This document shows positions 44,646 to 53,345 of a stretch of DNA of 64,000 bases, piece after piece. The position numbers were made by a program, and so were the translations under genes. Below the pieces are notes generated by a model. The model made no database searches. It was not told the DNA's origin and saw nothing but the letters and a program-made list of their open reading frames with translations. Source of the DNA: Wenjunlia vitaminophila DSM 41686 (GTDB lineage: Bacteria > Actinomycetota > Actinomycetes > Streptomycetales > Streptomycetaceae); assembly GCF_000380165.1 (NCBI RefSeq), contig NZ_KB904670.1:227-64226 (forward strand). Reading direction: 5' to 3'. The first letter of the stretch is position 1. Every line of letters begins with the position of its first letter.

Positions 44646-45476
44646 TCAGGAGGGGAGCGTCTCCATGGCGGAGCGGATGAACGCCACCGTTTGGAGTGGC
44701 GAGAGGGCGTAGGCCCGGAGCAGGTCGTAGGCGCGGTGGCGCGTGCTCACGCTCTCCGGGTCCTCGAGCAGTTGCCCGGTGTCGATGCTCTCCTCGTAGG
44801 CGACGCGGGTGTCGTCGTCCAGGGTCATCAGGGTCAGGGTGCCGCCGAGCAGGCCGTGCTCCCCGTGGGCGAACGGCAGCACCTGCACCACGCTGGTGGG
44901 GGTGTCCACCATGTCGATTAAGAGGGACAGTTGGGCGCGCATGACGTCGGGTCCGCCGACCGGCCGGCGGATGACCGCTTCGTCCAGGATGATCGAGACA
45001 TCGGGCGCCGGGGACGACCTGAGCACTTCCTGGCGGCTCATCCGCGCCGCCACCCGCTCCTCGATGGCGTCCGCGGTGGCCTTGGGGTTGCTGGCCAGGA
45101 AGAGGGCGCGGGCGTACGCCTCGGTCTGGACGATCCCGGGAACGATGTGGCCGGCGTACTCCTCGATGATGCGGGCCCTCGCCTCCAGTTCCATCCGCCG
45201 TCGGTACTTGTCCGGGTGGACTTCCCGTCGAGCGATGCTGTAGAGGCGCCCGAAGAGGCCGTCAGTGTCGAATGCCGCGTCCAGTCGTGCGGGGAGATCG
45301 GGGGGCGGCATGTACTCGGCCAGTTCGATTCGCGCGAGGTGGCTCTTGCTGAAGTTGACCACATCGGCGAGCTGCTCGAGGCTCATGTTCGCCTGTTCGC
45401 GAAGCCGCCGCGCTTCCGCGCCGAACAAATGTCGGACGGAACGGTCTGGTGTAAGTGTTCGAGTTCTACGTGCCAT
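44646..45476 (-). CDS. XRE-family regulator with DUF5753 domain (WhiJ-like)
   Basis: A 276-residue regulator. The N-terminal HTH (about residues 15-70) contains LREQANMSLEQLADVVNFSK and SHLARIELAEYMPPPDL. The DUF5753 domain runs from about 95 to 270 (GHIVPGIVQTEAYARALF, DVSIILDEAVIRRPVGG, MVDTPTSVVQVLPFAHGEHG). Such proteins occur in many paralogous copies with DUF397 partners and influence development. It is divergent from a small Cys-containing gene and 218 bases upstream of DUF397. Confidence 0.9.
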   Translation of the reverse strand: MARRTRTLTPDRSVRHLFGAEARRLREQANMSLEQLADVVNFSKSHLARIELAEYMPPPDLPARLDAAFDTDGLFGRLYSIARREVHPDKYRRRMELEARARIIEEYAGHIVPGIVQTEAYARALFLASNPKATADAIEERVAARMSRQEVLRSSPAPDVSIILDEAVIRRPVGGPDVMRAQLSLLIDMVDTPTSVVQVLPFAHGEHGLLGGTLTLMTLDDDTRVAYEESIDTGQLLEDPESVSTRHRAYDLLRAYALSPLQTVAFIRSAMETLPS

Positions 45477-45612
45477 GCGAAGACCCCCATTCCCAATAGC
45501 CGGGTTGGGATACCAACTGGCTTCGCATCGTACGGGGTTATCCGCAACTCTAGCGATACAGACGGTGATTCCGCTGCACCTGGGCCGAGCAGAGATGCAA
45601 GAGGTTCCCTCC

Positions 45613-45951
45613 ATGGTAAGTATCCCCGAACACGTGCTCGCAGAAGCGCGGGAGCAGGCGAACGGAGAAGCCCCGCGACGCACCCACGAAGACGACCACC
45701 CGTCGGCTGCGCCGCGGGAGGAGCGCGGCGGCGTTCCGCCGCTGGTGGCCGGCCCGGGGGGCCCGGTGAAGCCCCGCCCCGCCGTGCGCCCGGTGGAGGG
45801 GCGGGTGTTCGTGATGCGCCACGGTTCCCGGGGCCCGGAGGATTCGGTGCTCGAGCGGGACGACCACCTCGCCAATCCGCTGACGTGGCCGCCCTGCAGG
45901 TGCGGGAACCCGATCTGCCCCGATCGCCCGGCCGGCGGACCGCGGCAGTAG
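45613..45951 (+). CDS. Small hypothetical protein with CxCxxxxC motif
   Basis: A 112-residue protein of unknown family. An N-terminal amphipathic segment MVSIPEHVLAEAREQANGEA is followed by a charged disordered middle and the C-terminal PLTWPPCRCGNPICPDRP. Three cysteines in CRCGNPIC could bind zinc. AAGAGG lies eight bases before the ATG. It is divergent from the XRE/DUF5753 regulator, a frequent arrangement for helper genes of WhiJ-type clusters; a direct link is inference. Confidence 0.6.
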   Translation: MVSIPEHVLAEAREQANGEAPRRTHEDDHPSAAPREERGGVPPLVAGPGGPVKPRPAVRPVEGRVFVMRHGSRGPEDSVLERDDHLANPLTWPPCRCGNPICPDRPAGGPRQ

Positions 45952-46393
45952 GCGGCGCCGGGTGGGGAACCGGCCTCCCCGCGGAGAGGCCGGCGAGTGG
46001 ACGCACGGAAACGGAAGAACGGTAATCAGGGCAGGCCCGGCCGGCTCGCGGTGGATTTGGTAGGCACGGATATCCGCCGGGCCCGCAATGGCAGAAACCC
46101 AAGGACGCCCGCCCTCGCCGGGGACGAACCATCCGATTTCCCCGCGGCAGTAACCCCGACCGGGGCGGGTTCAAACAATTTCCTGCTCCGGTCGAATAAC
46201 GCGGGCCGGCACCGGGAATGGGCACCACAACAGGAAAACCACGACGCCGGAATTGCCCGGCGGCCCGGACGGGAACCGGCGGGCCCCCTCTCGCCGCACC
46301 CCGGCGGGACCGGCCCCGGCCGACCGACGTGCCCCCGTGGCGGTCGACCGGGGCCCTCCCGGTGTGGACGCGACGGGATGCCCTCGGTGCCGC
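45952..46393. other. Intergenic region with no supported gene
   Basis: About 440 bases between the small Cys protein and the convergent GNAT gene. Open frames cross it in several phases but none has a ribosome site with recognisable protein features. It has local AT-rich patches near 46045-46205, and no RNA gene was recognised. Confidence 0.5.
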
Positions 46394-46891
46394 TCAGCCC
46401 TCGCCGCGGGACGGGGCCAGGGCGGCCAGCTCCTTCAGGGCGTCGCCGCAGACCCGGTTCACCGTCCAGCCGTCCATGGGCTCCGCGCCGAGCGACCGGT
46501 AGAACTCCCGGGCCGGTGTGTTCCAGTCCAGGACCGACCACTCAAGCCGCTGGTAGCCGTGTGCCGCGCAGATCGCGGCGAGTTCGGCGAGCAGGGCCCG
46601 CCCGTGGCCGGCGCCACGGGCCTCGGGGCGGACGAACAGGTCCTCCAGGTAGACGCCGTGGGTGCCGGTCCAGGTGGAGAAGTTCCGGAACCACAGGGCG
46701 AAGCCCACGGGGACGCCCGTCGTGTCGTCCTGGGCGATCAGCCCGAAGACGGCCGGGTGCTCGCAGAACAGGGCCTCCCGCAACTGCTCGGGCGTGGCCT
46801 TGGCCTGGTCGGGCTCGCGCTCGTAGACCGCGAGCTCACGGATCATGGCGTGGATCTCGGAGACGTCCTCGACGGTGGCCGGTCGAATCAT
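46394..46891 (-). CDS. GNAT N-acetyltransferase, SSAT-like
   Basis: A 165-residue acetyltransferase resembling spermidine/spermine or thialysine acetyltransferases: IRPATVEDVSEIHAMIRELA start, FALWFRNFSTWTGTHGVYLEDLF-type core (LWFRNFSTW, GVYLEDLFV), acetyl-CoA loop RPEARGAGHGRALLAEL (about residue 92), and VLDWNTPAREFYRSLGA. It probably acetylates a polyamine or amino-acid amine in the cytoplasm. Starts at ATG 46891. Confidence 0.87.
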   Translation of the reverse strand: MIRPATVEDVSEIHAMIRELAVYEREPDQAKATPEQLREALFCEHPAVFGLIAQDDTTGVPVGFALWFRNFSTWTGTHGVYLEDLFVRPEARGAGHGRALLAELAAICAAHGYQRLEWSVLDWNTPAREFYRSLGAEPMDGWTVNRVCGDALKELAALAPSRGEG

Positions 46892-46971
46892 GCGGCCAGC
46901 CTACCGACCCGGCCCCCCGGCAACCGCCGGACCCGCGTCGTGCGACCGCGGCTAGGTCGACAGGAACAGCC

Positions 46972-48639
46972 CTAGTCGTCGCAGGGGGTACCGCGGGGGA
47001 GCTGGTAACGGGCTCCTATCCGGTACTCGCCGGGGCCGCTGGCGTGCAGCCGGGTCCACTCGCCCTCGGGGGCCAGGCAGCTCCCGTCGCTGTTGTCGTC
47101 GTCCAGGCTGAGCCAGGGGGACCACGGTATCCGCACCAGCACCGACCCGGCCGCCGGTATCTCCACGACCACCTCGTCCGGCCCGGCCCGCTCCACGTCC
47201 GCCGGGGCCTCCGCCAGCGGTACCGGTTCGGTGAAGCGGTAGAGCCGCCAGTTCTCGTCGCTCCACACCGGCTCGAGGAACGGCAGGCCGCCGCGGACCA
47301 GGTCGGCCTCCTTGGCCGCCCAGTCGTCCGGGGGGGCCTCCGGCAACACCACGTAGTGCACCGCCCAGCGGCGGAGCCACTGGCGGTACTTCTCGGCGGT
47401 GAGCGAGCCGTCGTAGAACAGCGGGTGCCGGGCGAGGTCGAGCTGCCGGTTCCAACCGCGCGCGAGGATCACGTACGGGGACAGCCCCGAGGCCTCGCGG
47501 TGGGAGCGTTCGGGCACCACCTCGACCCGTCCCCGGTCGGCGCCCACCCGCTTCAGTTCCTCGATCAGGGGAGCGGTCTGTGCGTTCCACGAGGCAGCGG
47601 GTCTCGTCCTGGCCAGGTCGTAGCCGGGCTTGGCCACGGCCCACACGGCGGCGACCGCGAACACCGCGTATATCGCCACCACCTTGGGGCGGGTGGCCGC
47701 CATGGCGAGCAGCACCACGCCGGCGAACAGCAGCGACAACCGGTCCACGTTGGTGCCGACCGGCGAGGGGATGACCCAGGCCAGGATCACGCCCACGGCG
47801 TATACCGCGGCGCCGACCCGGATGGTCTTCCAGCTCTTGGGGGCCAGCACCGCCACCGCGATCGCGGTCCCCGCCGGCAGGAACACCGACAGCACACTGA
47901 TCGGCTGCATCCCGCGGAACGGGAAGAGCAGCATGGTCACGCCCACCACGGCCACCGGACCCACGGCCAGGGCGTAGGCCGGTGGCCGTCGTCTGGTGAG
48001 GAAGAGCGCCGCAGCGACCACCATCAGGAACATCCCGGCCACCGGACTCGACATGGTGGCCAGCGCGCCGAACGCGACGGTCCCGACGGCGCGGGCGCGT
48101 CGGGACCAGCGGACGGCGAACACCGCGGCCACCGCGGCGAGCGCCCACATCACACCGAGCGCGAAGGTGACCCGCCCGGAGGCGGCGTTGCCCGCCAGCG
48201 CGCAGGCCGCCCACAGGGCCGCCGGCATCGGCCTGGCCACCTTGGCCCGTAGCAACAGCATCGCGACCAGGCCGGCCGACACCGTCCCGGCGATCACCGC
48301 GACCGTGCGTACCCCGAGCACCGCCATCAGGTACGGCGAGATCACGCTGTAGTTGACCGTGTGCATGCCGCCGTACCAGGCGAGGTTGTAGGCGGAGCCG
48401 GGGTGCTTGGCGACGAAACCCGCCCAGGCGTCCTGGGCCGCCAGGTCCCCACCGCCGCTGGCCAGGAACAACGCCCACATGATGTGGAGCAGCCCGGCGA
48501 GCAGCACGGCCGCACCGACGGGATGGCGGGGGCTGAGCCACCGCCTCCCGCGCAGCCACTGCTGCCGCAGTGTGCGAGGGAACCGCCTCGACTTCACTCC
48601 GGCGGCAGAAGCCGGATCCAAAGTGGCCACTGACGACAT
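46972..48639 (-). CDS. Polytopic membrane protein, glycosyltransferase-like
   Basis: A 555-residue protein with about 11-12 membrane helices (residues 40-370) and an extracytoplasmic C-terminal domain of about 190 residues ending with PRGTPCDD. The first external loop, GGGDLAAQDAWAGFVAKHPGSAYNLAWYGG, carries acidic residues where GT-C glycosyltransferases have their catalytic loop, but no definitive motif is seen. Homologues in actinomycetes are annotated as integral membrane or MFS proteins. Lipid-linked sugar transfer is a guess. ATG 48639 with GGAAG close upstream. Confidence 0.7.
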   Translation of the reverse strand: MSSVATLDPASAAGVKSRRFPRTLRQQWLRGRRWLSPRHPVGAAVLLAGLLHIMWALFLASGGGDLAAQDAWAGFVAKHPGSAYNLAWYGGMHTVNYSVISPYLMAVLGVRTVAVIAGTVSAGLVAMLLLRAKVARPMPAALWAACALAGNAASGRVTFALGVMWALAAVAAVFAVRWSRRARAVGTVAFGALATMSSPVAGMFLMVVAAALFLTRRRPPAYALAVGPVAVVGVTMLLFPFRGMQPISVLSVFLPAGTAIAVAVLAPKSWKTIRVGAAVYAVGVILAWVIPSPVGTNVDRLSLLFAGVVLLAMAATRPKVVAIYAVFAVAAVWAVAKPGYDLARTRPAASWNAQTAPLIEELKRVGADRGRVEVVPERSHREASGLSPYVILARGWNRQLDLARHPLFYDGSLTAEKYRQWLRRWAVHYVVLPEAPPDDWAAKEADLVRGGLPFLEPVWSDENWRLYRFTEPVPLAEAPADVERAGPDEVVVEIPAAGSVLVRIPWSPWLSLDDDNSDGSCLAPEGEWTRLHASGPGEYRIGARYQLPRGTPCDD

Positions 48640-48988
48640 CTCTTCCGGTTCGTCGGGTTCGGAGCCCGGTCAGAACATTTCTGTTCTGGAGCAGGATACG
48701 AATCCGCACACACAGCTCCGGAGGGTGAACGGCCCCTTTGACGCTAGCACGGGGTGCGAGCCGGCGGTCAAATGGAATTGACCGCCGGGCCAGGGCGCCC
48801 GGAGCACGTCGTGCACGGTCGCGTACCCGCCGTTACCGCGGAGTGCGCAAGTCGAGTCCTGGCCGCGTTCGCCTCGGGGCAAAGGTGGATCAGCCGGACG
48901 GGTGGGTAGACGTAGCTCGGGAGCGACTTGTCGCCCCCACCACCCCACGGGGACGAACGACACGCGATGAACAAACGGGGGTTTGACC
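48640..48988. other. Divergent promoter region with a CAGAACA/TGTTCTG dyad
   Basis: Between the membrane protein and the ATPase-fold gene. CAGAACA-TTTC-TGTTCTG (48671-48688) is a perfect 7-bp inverted repeat 32 bases before the membrane-protein start. Nothing else gene-like is supported in the 349 bases. Confidence 0.5.
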
Positions 48989-49447
48989 ATGCGTGGTGCC
49001 AGGAGCGGGCCGGCCTTGGCGGTCGGCATTGCCGACTCGGCCGATGCGGAGGGCGAATCCTTGCTGGAGAGCTACTGCCTCCCGTTGGACACGGGGTGTG
49101 GTAGCGCTGCCGCTCGGGTCTTCGCCCGGCGCTGCCTCAACCGATGGGGGCTCGGGGACGTCACCCCGTTCGGCCAGGACGCGGTGCTGGTGGTCAGCGA
49201 GCTGGTCACCAACGCGATCCTGCACGCCGACGTTCCGGAGGAGCTGCGGTTGAGCTGGCGCGCCCCCACCCTGGTGGTCGAGGTCCAGGACGTGGGGGAG
49301 GAGATGCCCGAGGTCCGCAGGGCCCTGGACACCGAGCCGGGGAGCCGTGGCCTGGAGATCGTCTCCCAACTGGCGTACCGCTGGCAGGTCCGCCCGGCTC
49401 CCGCCGGCCGCAAGACGGTGCGGGCCGAGCTGCGCAGGCTCGGGTGA
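48989..49447 (+). CDS. ATP-binding GHKL-fold protein (RsbW-like)
   Basis: A 152-residue HATPase_c_2 protein of the large actinomycete family of stand-alone anti-sigma-like ATPases. N-box: DAVLVVSELVTNAILHADVP (about residue 72). The lid reads VEVQDVGEEMPEVRR, then SRGLEIVSQLAYRW. ATG 48989 has GGGGG eight bases upstream; a TTG six bases earlier is possible. No sigma gene is adjacent, so the partner is unknown. Confidence 0.82.
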   Translation: MRGARSGPALAVGIADSADAEGESLLESYCLPLDTGCGSAAARVFARRCLNRWGLGDVTPFGQDAVLVVSELVTNAILHADVPEELRLSWRAPTLVVEVQDVGEEMPEVRRALDTEPGSRGLEIVSQLAYRWQVRPAPAGRKTVRAELRRLG

Positions 49448-49475
49448 GCCGCCGGGACGAGCGGCGGCTCACCCG
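49441..49475. terminator. Bidirectional terminator overlapping the ATPase stop codon
   Basis: A 13-bp perfect stem, CGGGTGAGCCGCC / GGCGGCTCACCCG, with a nine-base loop. The left arm contains the TGA stop; the convergent pgi gene ends 39 bases beyond. Confidence 0.8.
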
Positions 49476-49513
49476 GTACCCGGGCCGGTGGGGCCGGGGG
49501 CCGGCCGGGTGGC

Positions 49514-51157
49514 TCAGCGGCCCCGGGCGGTCCGGTAGCGCTGGACCAGCGTCCGGGTCGAACTGTCCAGGTCCTGCGGCGCCTCGGCCGCTCCGGGGCG
49601 CAGTTGCGGCTCGATCCGTTTGGCCAGGACCTTGCCGAGCTCCACGCCCCACTGGTCGAAGGAGTTGATGTTCCACACCGCTCCCTGGACGAACACCTTG
49701 TGCTCGTACAGCGCCACCAGCTCCCCCAGTGTCCGCGGGGTGAGTTTGCGGCCCAGGATGGTGGTGGTGGGGCGGTTGCCCGGGAAGGTGCGGTGCGGCA
49801 CGAGCTCCGGGGGCACCCCCTCGGCGGCGACCTGCTCGGCGGTCTTGCCGAACGCCAGTGCCTGGCCCTGCGCGAACATGTTGGCCATCAACAGGTCGTG
49901 CTGGTCGTAGGGGTCGTCCACGGGCTGGGCGAACCCGATGAGGTCGGCCGGGACGGACCCGGTGCCCTGGTGCAGGAGCTGGAAGTAGGCGTGCTGACCG
50001 TTGGTCCCCGGGGTGCCCCACACCACGGGGCCGGTGCGCACCGGCACGGGCCGGCCCTCGCGGTCCACTGACTTGCCGTTGGACTCCATGTCCAACTGCT
50101 GGAGGTACGCCGGGAACTGCTCCAGGTACTGGCTGTAGGGCAGCACCGCGTGGCTCTGCGCGTCGAAGAAGCCCCCGTACCACACACCGAGCATGCCGAG
50201 CAGCAGCGGCAGGTTGGTCGCGGGCGGCGCGGAACGGAAGTGCGTGTCCATGGCGTGGAATCCGGCCAGCATCTCGTGGAATGCCTCGGGACCGATCGCC
50301 GTCATCAGCGAGAGCCCGATCGCCGAGGTGAAGGAGTACCGGCCGCCCACCCAGTCCCAGAACTCGAACATGTTGGCGGGGTCGATGCCGAAAGCGCTGA
50401 CCTCCTCGGCGTTGGTGGAGACGGCGACGAAGTGCTTGGCCACCGCCGACTCGTCGCCGCCGAGGCCGTCCAGCAGCCAACGCCGGGCGCTGGTGGCGTT
50501 GGTGATGGTCTCCACCGTGGTGAAGGTCTTGGAGGCCACGATGAACAGCGTCTCGGCCGGGTCCAGGTCGCGGGTCTTCTCCTGGAGGTCGGCACCGTCC
50601 ACGTTGGAGACGAAGCGCACGTCCAGGTTCCGGTCGGAGTAGGCCCGCAGCGCCTGGTAGGCCATGGCGGGGCCCAGGTCGGAGCCGCCGATGCCGATGT
50701 TGACGACGGTGCGGATGCGCCGGCCGGTGTGCCCGGTCCACTCCCCGGACCGCACCCGCTCGGAGAACCGCGTCATCCGCCGGAGCACCTCGTGGACGGC
50801 GAGCACGACGTTCTCCCCGTCCACCTGGATCACGTCACCCGGCTGGGAGCGCAGCGCGACGTGGAGCACCGCGCGGCCCTCGGTGGAGTTGATCGGCTCC
50901 CCGTGGAACATCGCGTCGCGCAGCGCGAGCACCCCGCGGGCGTGCACCAGGTCCAGCAGGAGCCGCAGCGTCTCGTCGGTCACCAGGTGCCGGGAGTAGT
51001 CCACGTACAGGTCGCCCACCTGGAGCGCGAACCGCTCCCCCCGTTCGGGGTCGGCGTCGAACAGCTCCCGCAACCGGGTGTCGCCCAACGCCTCCCGGTG
51101 GGCACGCAGCGCGTCCCACTGGGGCAACTGGTTCAGGGGCACGGGGGCCGGACTCAT
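49514..51157 (-). CDS. pgi: Glucose-6-phosphate isomerase
   Basis: A 547-residue glycolytic enzyme interconverting glucose-6- and fructose-6-phosphate. Motifs are [18 protein letters not shown] (about residue 155), [16 protein letters not shown], the catalytic glutamate region [14 protein letters not shown], and the C-terminal [20 protein letters not shown]. Full length for the family. It would also receive fructose-6-phosphate made from amino sugars by the das-linked genes, although it is a separate transcription unit. Confidence 0.96.
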   Translation of the reverse strand: MSPAPVPLNQLPQWDALRAHREALGDTRLRELFDADPERGERFALQVGDLYVDYSRHLVTDETLRLLLDLVHARGVLALRDAMFHGEPINSTEGRAVLHVALRSQPGDVIQVDGENVVLAVHEVLRRMTRFSERVRSGEWTGHTGRRIRTVVNIGIGGSDLGPAMAYQALRAYSDRNLDVRFVSNVDGADLQEKTRDLDPAETLFIVASKTFTTVETITNATSARRWLLDGLGGDESAVAKHFVAVSTNAEEVSAFGIDPANMFEFWDWVGGRYSFTSAIGLSLMTAIGPEAFHEMLAGFHAMDTHFRSAPPATNLPLLLGMLGVWYGGFFDAQSHAVLPYSQYLEQFPAYLQQLDMESNGKSVDREGRPVPVRTGPVVWGTPGTNGQHAYFQLLHQGTGSVPADLIGFAQPVDDPYDQHDLLMANMFAQGQALAFGKTAEQVAAEGVPPELVPHRTFPGNRPTTTILGRKLTPRTLGELVALYEHKVFVQGAVWNINSFDQWGVELGKVLAKRIEPQLRPGAAEAPQDLDSSTRTLVQRYRTARGR

Positions 51158-51427
51158 CGGCGACGCCTTCCTTCAATCTCGGTACATCCCAACGGCTAGA
51201 CCAGAATCCCCCATGCCCCACCCGACCCCCAGCACCGCCACCCCCGAACCACCCGGCCGCGCGCAGGCCCGGCACCGCGGGTCCGGGCGCAGCACGTGCT
51301 GTCGTGCGCTCACCGGACTATCGCACGAGCACGTGTGGGTCATGGCGTCGTGGCTGCTGGCGGGTCCCGCCCTCGGCTCGGCACGGTGGCCGTCGAACCG
51401 CGGCTCGAGCCGCCCGGGGAGAGCCGG

Positions 51428-52138
51428 TCAGCCGTGCAGCCAGACCCGCAGCGGACCGACCGGTTCGAAGCCGTGGCGCACGGCGACCGCCAGGTCGTCG
51501 CCGGACTCGTAGCCCACCACCGGCAGGGTGGGGAACAGCCGGTGCACGGCGTCAAGGACGACGGGCCAGGCCTGGTCGGGACCGCCGTGCAGCGAGAAGA
51601 CGTTGGAGACCCCCGCCACGTCGTCGCTGGGGCTCGCCACCGCTCCGGCGACCACCGCGCCGTCGGGGGAGCGTCCGGCGAGCACGAACGTCGCCGGTTC
51701 GGCGAGCAGTTCGGGGCGGAAGAGGTCCGCGTTCCCGTCCCCGTTGTCCCAGGCGAGCGCCCAGGCACGCAGCGCCTCCGGGGCGCGCACCACGTCCCAG
51801 GCAAGAGCCGGCGCGACGGCGGGTGCCCCCGCCGGGCGGTGTGTCCACTGTGCCTCGAACAGCACCTTGAAGCCAGCCTCCGTCAGGTCGAGGTCGGCGA
51901 AGCTGTCCTTGACGGAGGCGCCGGGCGCGTCGGTGTCGATCCGGGCCACCAGCACGGCCGGGTCGGCCCCTGGCGCCAGCGTCACCGCGTCGGGGTAGTA
52001 CAGCGGCGTGCGGGCCGGGGCGGTCCAGGCCCACTCCCCGAACTCGCCCGCCAGGCCGTGCGATCGGCTCATCGCCGCGCACCACCGGGCGTTGTTGCGG
52101 GCGGCTGCGCGGACCAGTACCTGCCTCGGTATCGACAT
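51428..52138 (-). CDS. Conserved actinomycete protein, GNAT-like fold
   Basis: A 236-residue protein starting with a conserved AARNNARWCAAMSRSHG segment, then LYYPDAVTLAPG and a C-terminal half that looks like an acetyltransferase fold (ATFVLAGRSPDGAVVAGAVA, GVSNVFSL, LPVVGYESGDDLAVAVRHGFEPVG). The acetyl-CoA loop is not canonical. Function unknown. ATG 52138 retains the conserved N-terminus although no ribosome site is visible. Confidence 0.68.
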   Translation of the reverse strand: MSIPRQVLVRAAARNNARWCAAMSRSHGLAGEFGEWAWTAPARTPLYYPDAVTLAPGADPAVLVARIDTDAPGASVKDSFADLDLTEAGFKVLFEAQWTHRPAGAPAVAPALAWDVVRAPEALRAWALAWDNGDGNADLFRPELLAEPATFVLAGRSPDGAVVAGAVASPSDDVAGVSNVFSLHGGPDQAWPVVLDAVHRLFPTLPVVGYESGDDLAVAVRHGFEPVGPLRVWLHG

Positions 52139-52275
52139 GAGGAGGAATCATCGCCTGTCCCCCTCGGCTGGTCGAACACGTTTCCGCTGCGCGCTGGACG
52201 GGCGCTTCGCCCTCGTCAGCGGCGGAGCGAGTGCCCGGCAGGTCCGTGCCCACTCGTGGCCGGGCGGGGAAAAGA

Positions 52276-52327
52276 CCGCACCCGGTCCGCCGTGGACGCC
52301 GTGCGGCGAACTGCGGACCGGGTGCGG
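52276..52327 (-). terminator. Terminator after sodN
   Basis: A 15-bp perfect stem, CCGCACCCGGTCCGC / GCGGACCGGGTGCGG, with a 22-base loop, 50 bases beyond the sodN stop. Confidence 0.78.
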
Positions 52328-52376
52328 ACGGACGCTGCAACCAAGGAACGTGCAGGTCAGATGGCATGCCCCAGAG

Positions 52377-52772
52377 TCAGGCCTTCTTGGTCTCCCAGAA
52401 GATCTTGTCGATCTCGGCGATCAGGTCGAGCAGGGTCTGGCCGGTCTTGGGGTCGTTCGAGCCCTTGGTGGCGCTCGCGGCCTTCAGGGCGTCGTTGAAG
52501 AGCTGGTGGAGCTGCGGGTACTTCTCGAAGTGCGGGGCCTTGAAATAGTCGCTCCACAGCACCGACAGGTGATGCTTCGCCAGCTCGGCGCGCTGCTCCT
52601 TGATGATCAGGGCCCGGGTGCGGAAGTCCGGGTCGTCGTTGCCCTGGTACTTCTCCTGGATGGCCTTGACGGACTCGGCCTCGATGCGGGCCTGGGCCGG
52701 GTCGTAGACACCGCAGGGGAGGTCACAGTGGGCGTGGACGGTCACCGTGGGAGCAAACAGACGGGCGAACAT
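52377..52772 (-). CDS. sodN: Nickel superoxide dismutase precursor
   Basis: A 131-residue precursor of Ni-SOD. The mature protein begins with HCDLPCGVYDP at residue 15, the nickel hook whose His1, Cys2 and Cys6 bind nickel after removal of the 14-residue leader. The 117-residue mature length equals that of Streptomyces SodN. The protein disproportionates superoxide in the cytoplasm as a hexamer. The ATG has GAGGAAGG seven bases upstream. The divergent sodX gene encodes the maturation protease. Nickel control (Nur) is expected from relatives, but no clear site was identified. Confidence 0.97.
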   Translation of the reverse strand: MFARLFAPTVTVHAHCDLPCGVYDPAQARIEAESVKAIQEKYQGNDDPDFRTRALIIKEQRAELAKHHLSVLWSDYFKAPHFEKYPQLHQLFNDALKAASATKGSNDPKTGQTLLDLIAEIDKIFWETKKA

Positions 52773-52816
52773 GGGAGTCCTTCCTCGTGATCGTCTTCTC
52801 ACGTGCGAGATTACTC

Positions 52817-52858
52817 CGAGAAGTAGCGGATTTCTCGACCAGCCCTAGGGTCCTAGGA
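52817..52858. promoter_or_regulatory. sodN-sodX intergenic dyads
   Basis: CGAGAA and TTCTCG (52817-52837, nine-base spacer) form an inverted repeat. They are followed by two adjacent 8-bp palindromes, CCCTAGGG (52843-52850) and TCCTAGGA (52851-52858), within the 141-base divergent promoter region. Candidate regulator sites. Confidence 0.5.
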
Positions 52859-52913
52859 CGAAAGTCTGGGCCACCCTGGGAGGAGTGCCCAACACGCACA
52901 GAGAGGAGCGTCG

Positions 52914-53345
52914 ATGCGGACCGAGGACGCCACGCTGGCCGCGGCGCCGCCGTTTGGCTGGGCAGTGGTGCAGGGGCCGTCGATGGTGCCCACGCTGCGG
53001 GACGGGGACCGGCTGCTGGTCAGGTACTCCAGCCCGGTGCGGCCCGGTGACGTGGTGGTGGCCAGGCATCCGTTCCAGCAGGACCTGATCATGGTCAAGC
53101 GCGCGGCCCAGCGACGTGACGGCGGCTGGTGGCTGCTGGGGGACAACCCCTACGTGCCGAACGACAGCCGGGAGTTCGGCATGGTGCCCGACGACCTGGT
53201 GCTGGGCCGGGTGCTGGCGAGGTACCGGCCCAGGAACAGCTACTCCTCGACCGTCGGCTGGCTGTTCGGGGCGGTGCGCCCGGTACGGCTGCGCTTGTCG
53301 GCGGTGGTTGACCGCTCGTTCTCCCGGCGTCTGCGGGCGCGGTAG
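52914..53345 (+). CDS. sodX: Nickel-type superoxide dismutase maturation protease (S26 family)
   Basis: A 143-residue signal-peptidase-like enzyme. The catalytic serine is in VQGPSMVPTLRDGDRLLV (about residue 23), the lysine in LIMVKRAAQR (about 62), and GDNPYVPNDSREFG is the S26 box III. No membrane anchor: it cleaves the SodN leader in the cytoplasm. ATG with GAGAGGAG just upstream. Its last 106 bases overlap the convergent CGNR gene. Confidence 0.92.
   Translation: MRTEDATLAAAPPFGWAVVQGPSMVPTLRDGDRLLVRYSSPVRPGDVVVARHPFQQDLIMVKRAAQRRDGGWWLLGDNPYVPNDSREFGMVPDDLVLGRVLARYRPRNSYSSTVGWLFGAVRPVRLRLSAVVDRSFSRRLRAR

Noticed and set aside
48671-48688. LexA/SOS box
   Set aside because: The half-sites GAAC and GTTC are six bases apart rather than four, and the downstream gene is not a known SOS gene.
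51192-51206. A further dre box near pgi
   Set aside because: The sequence lacks one base of the palindrome core (GG-CTAGACCA) and only one half resembles the consensus.
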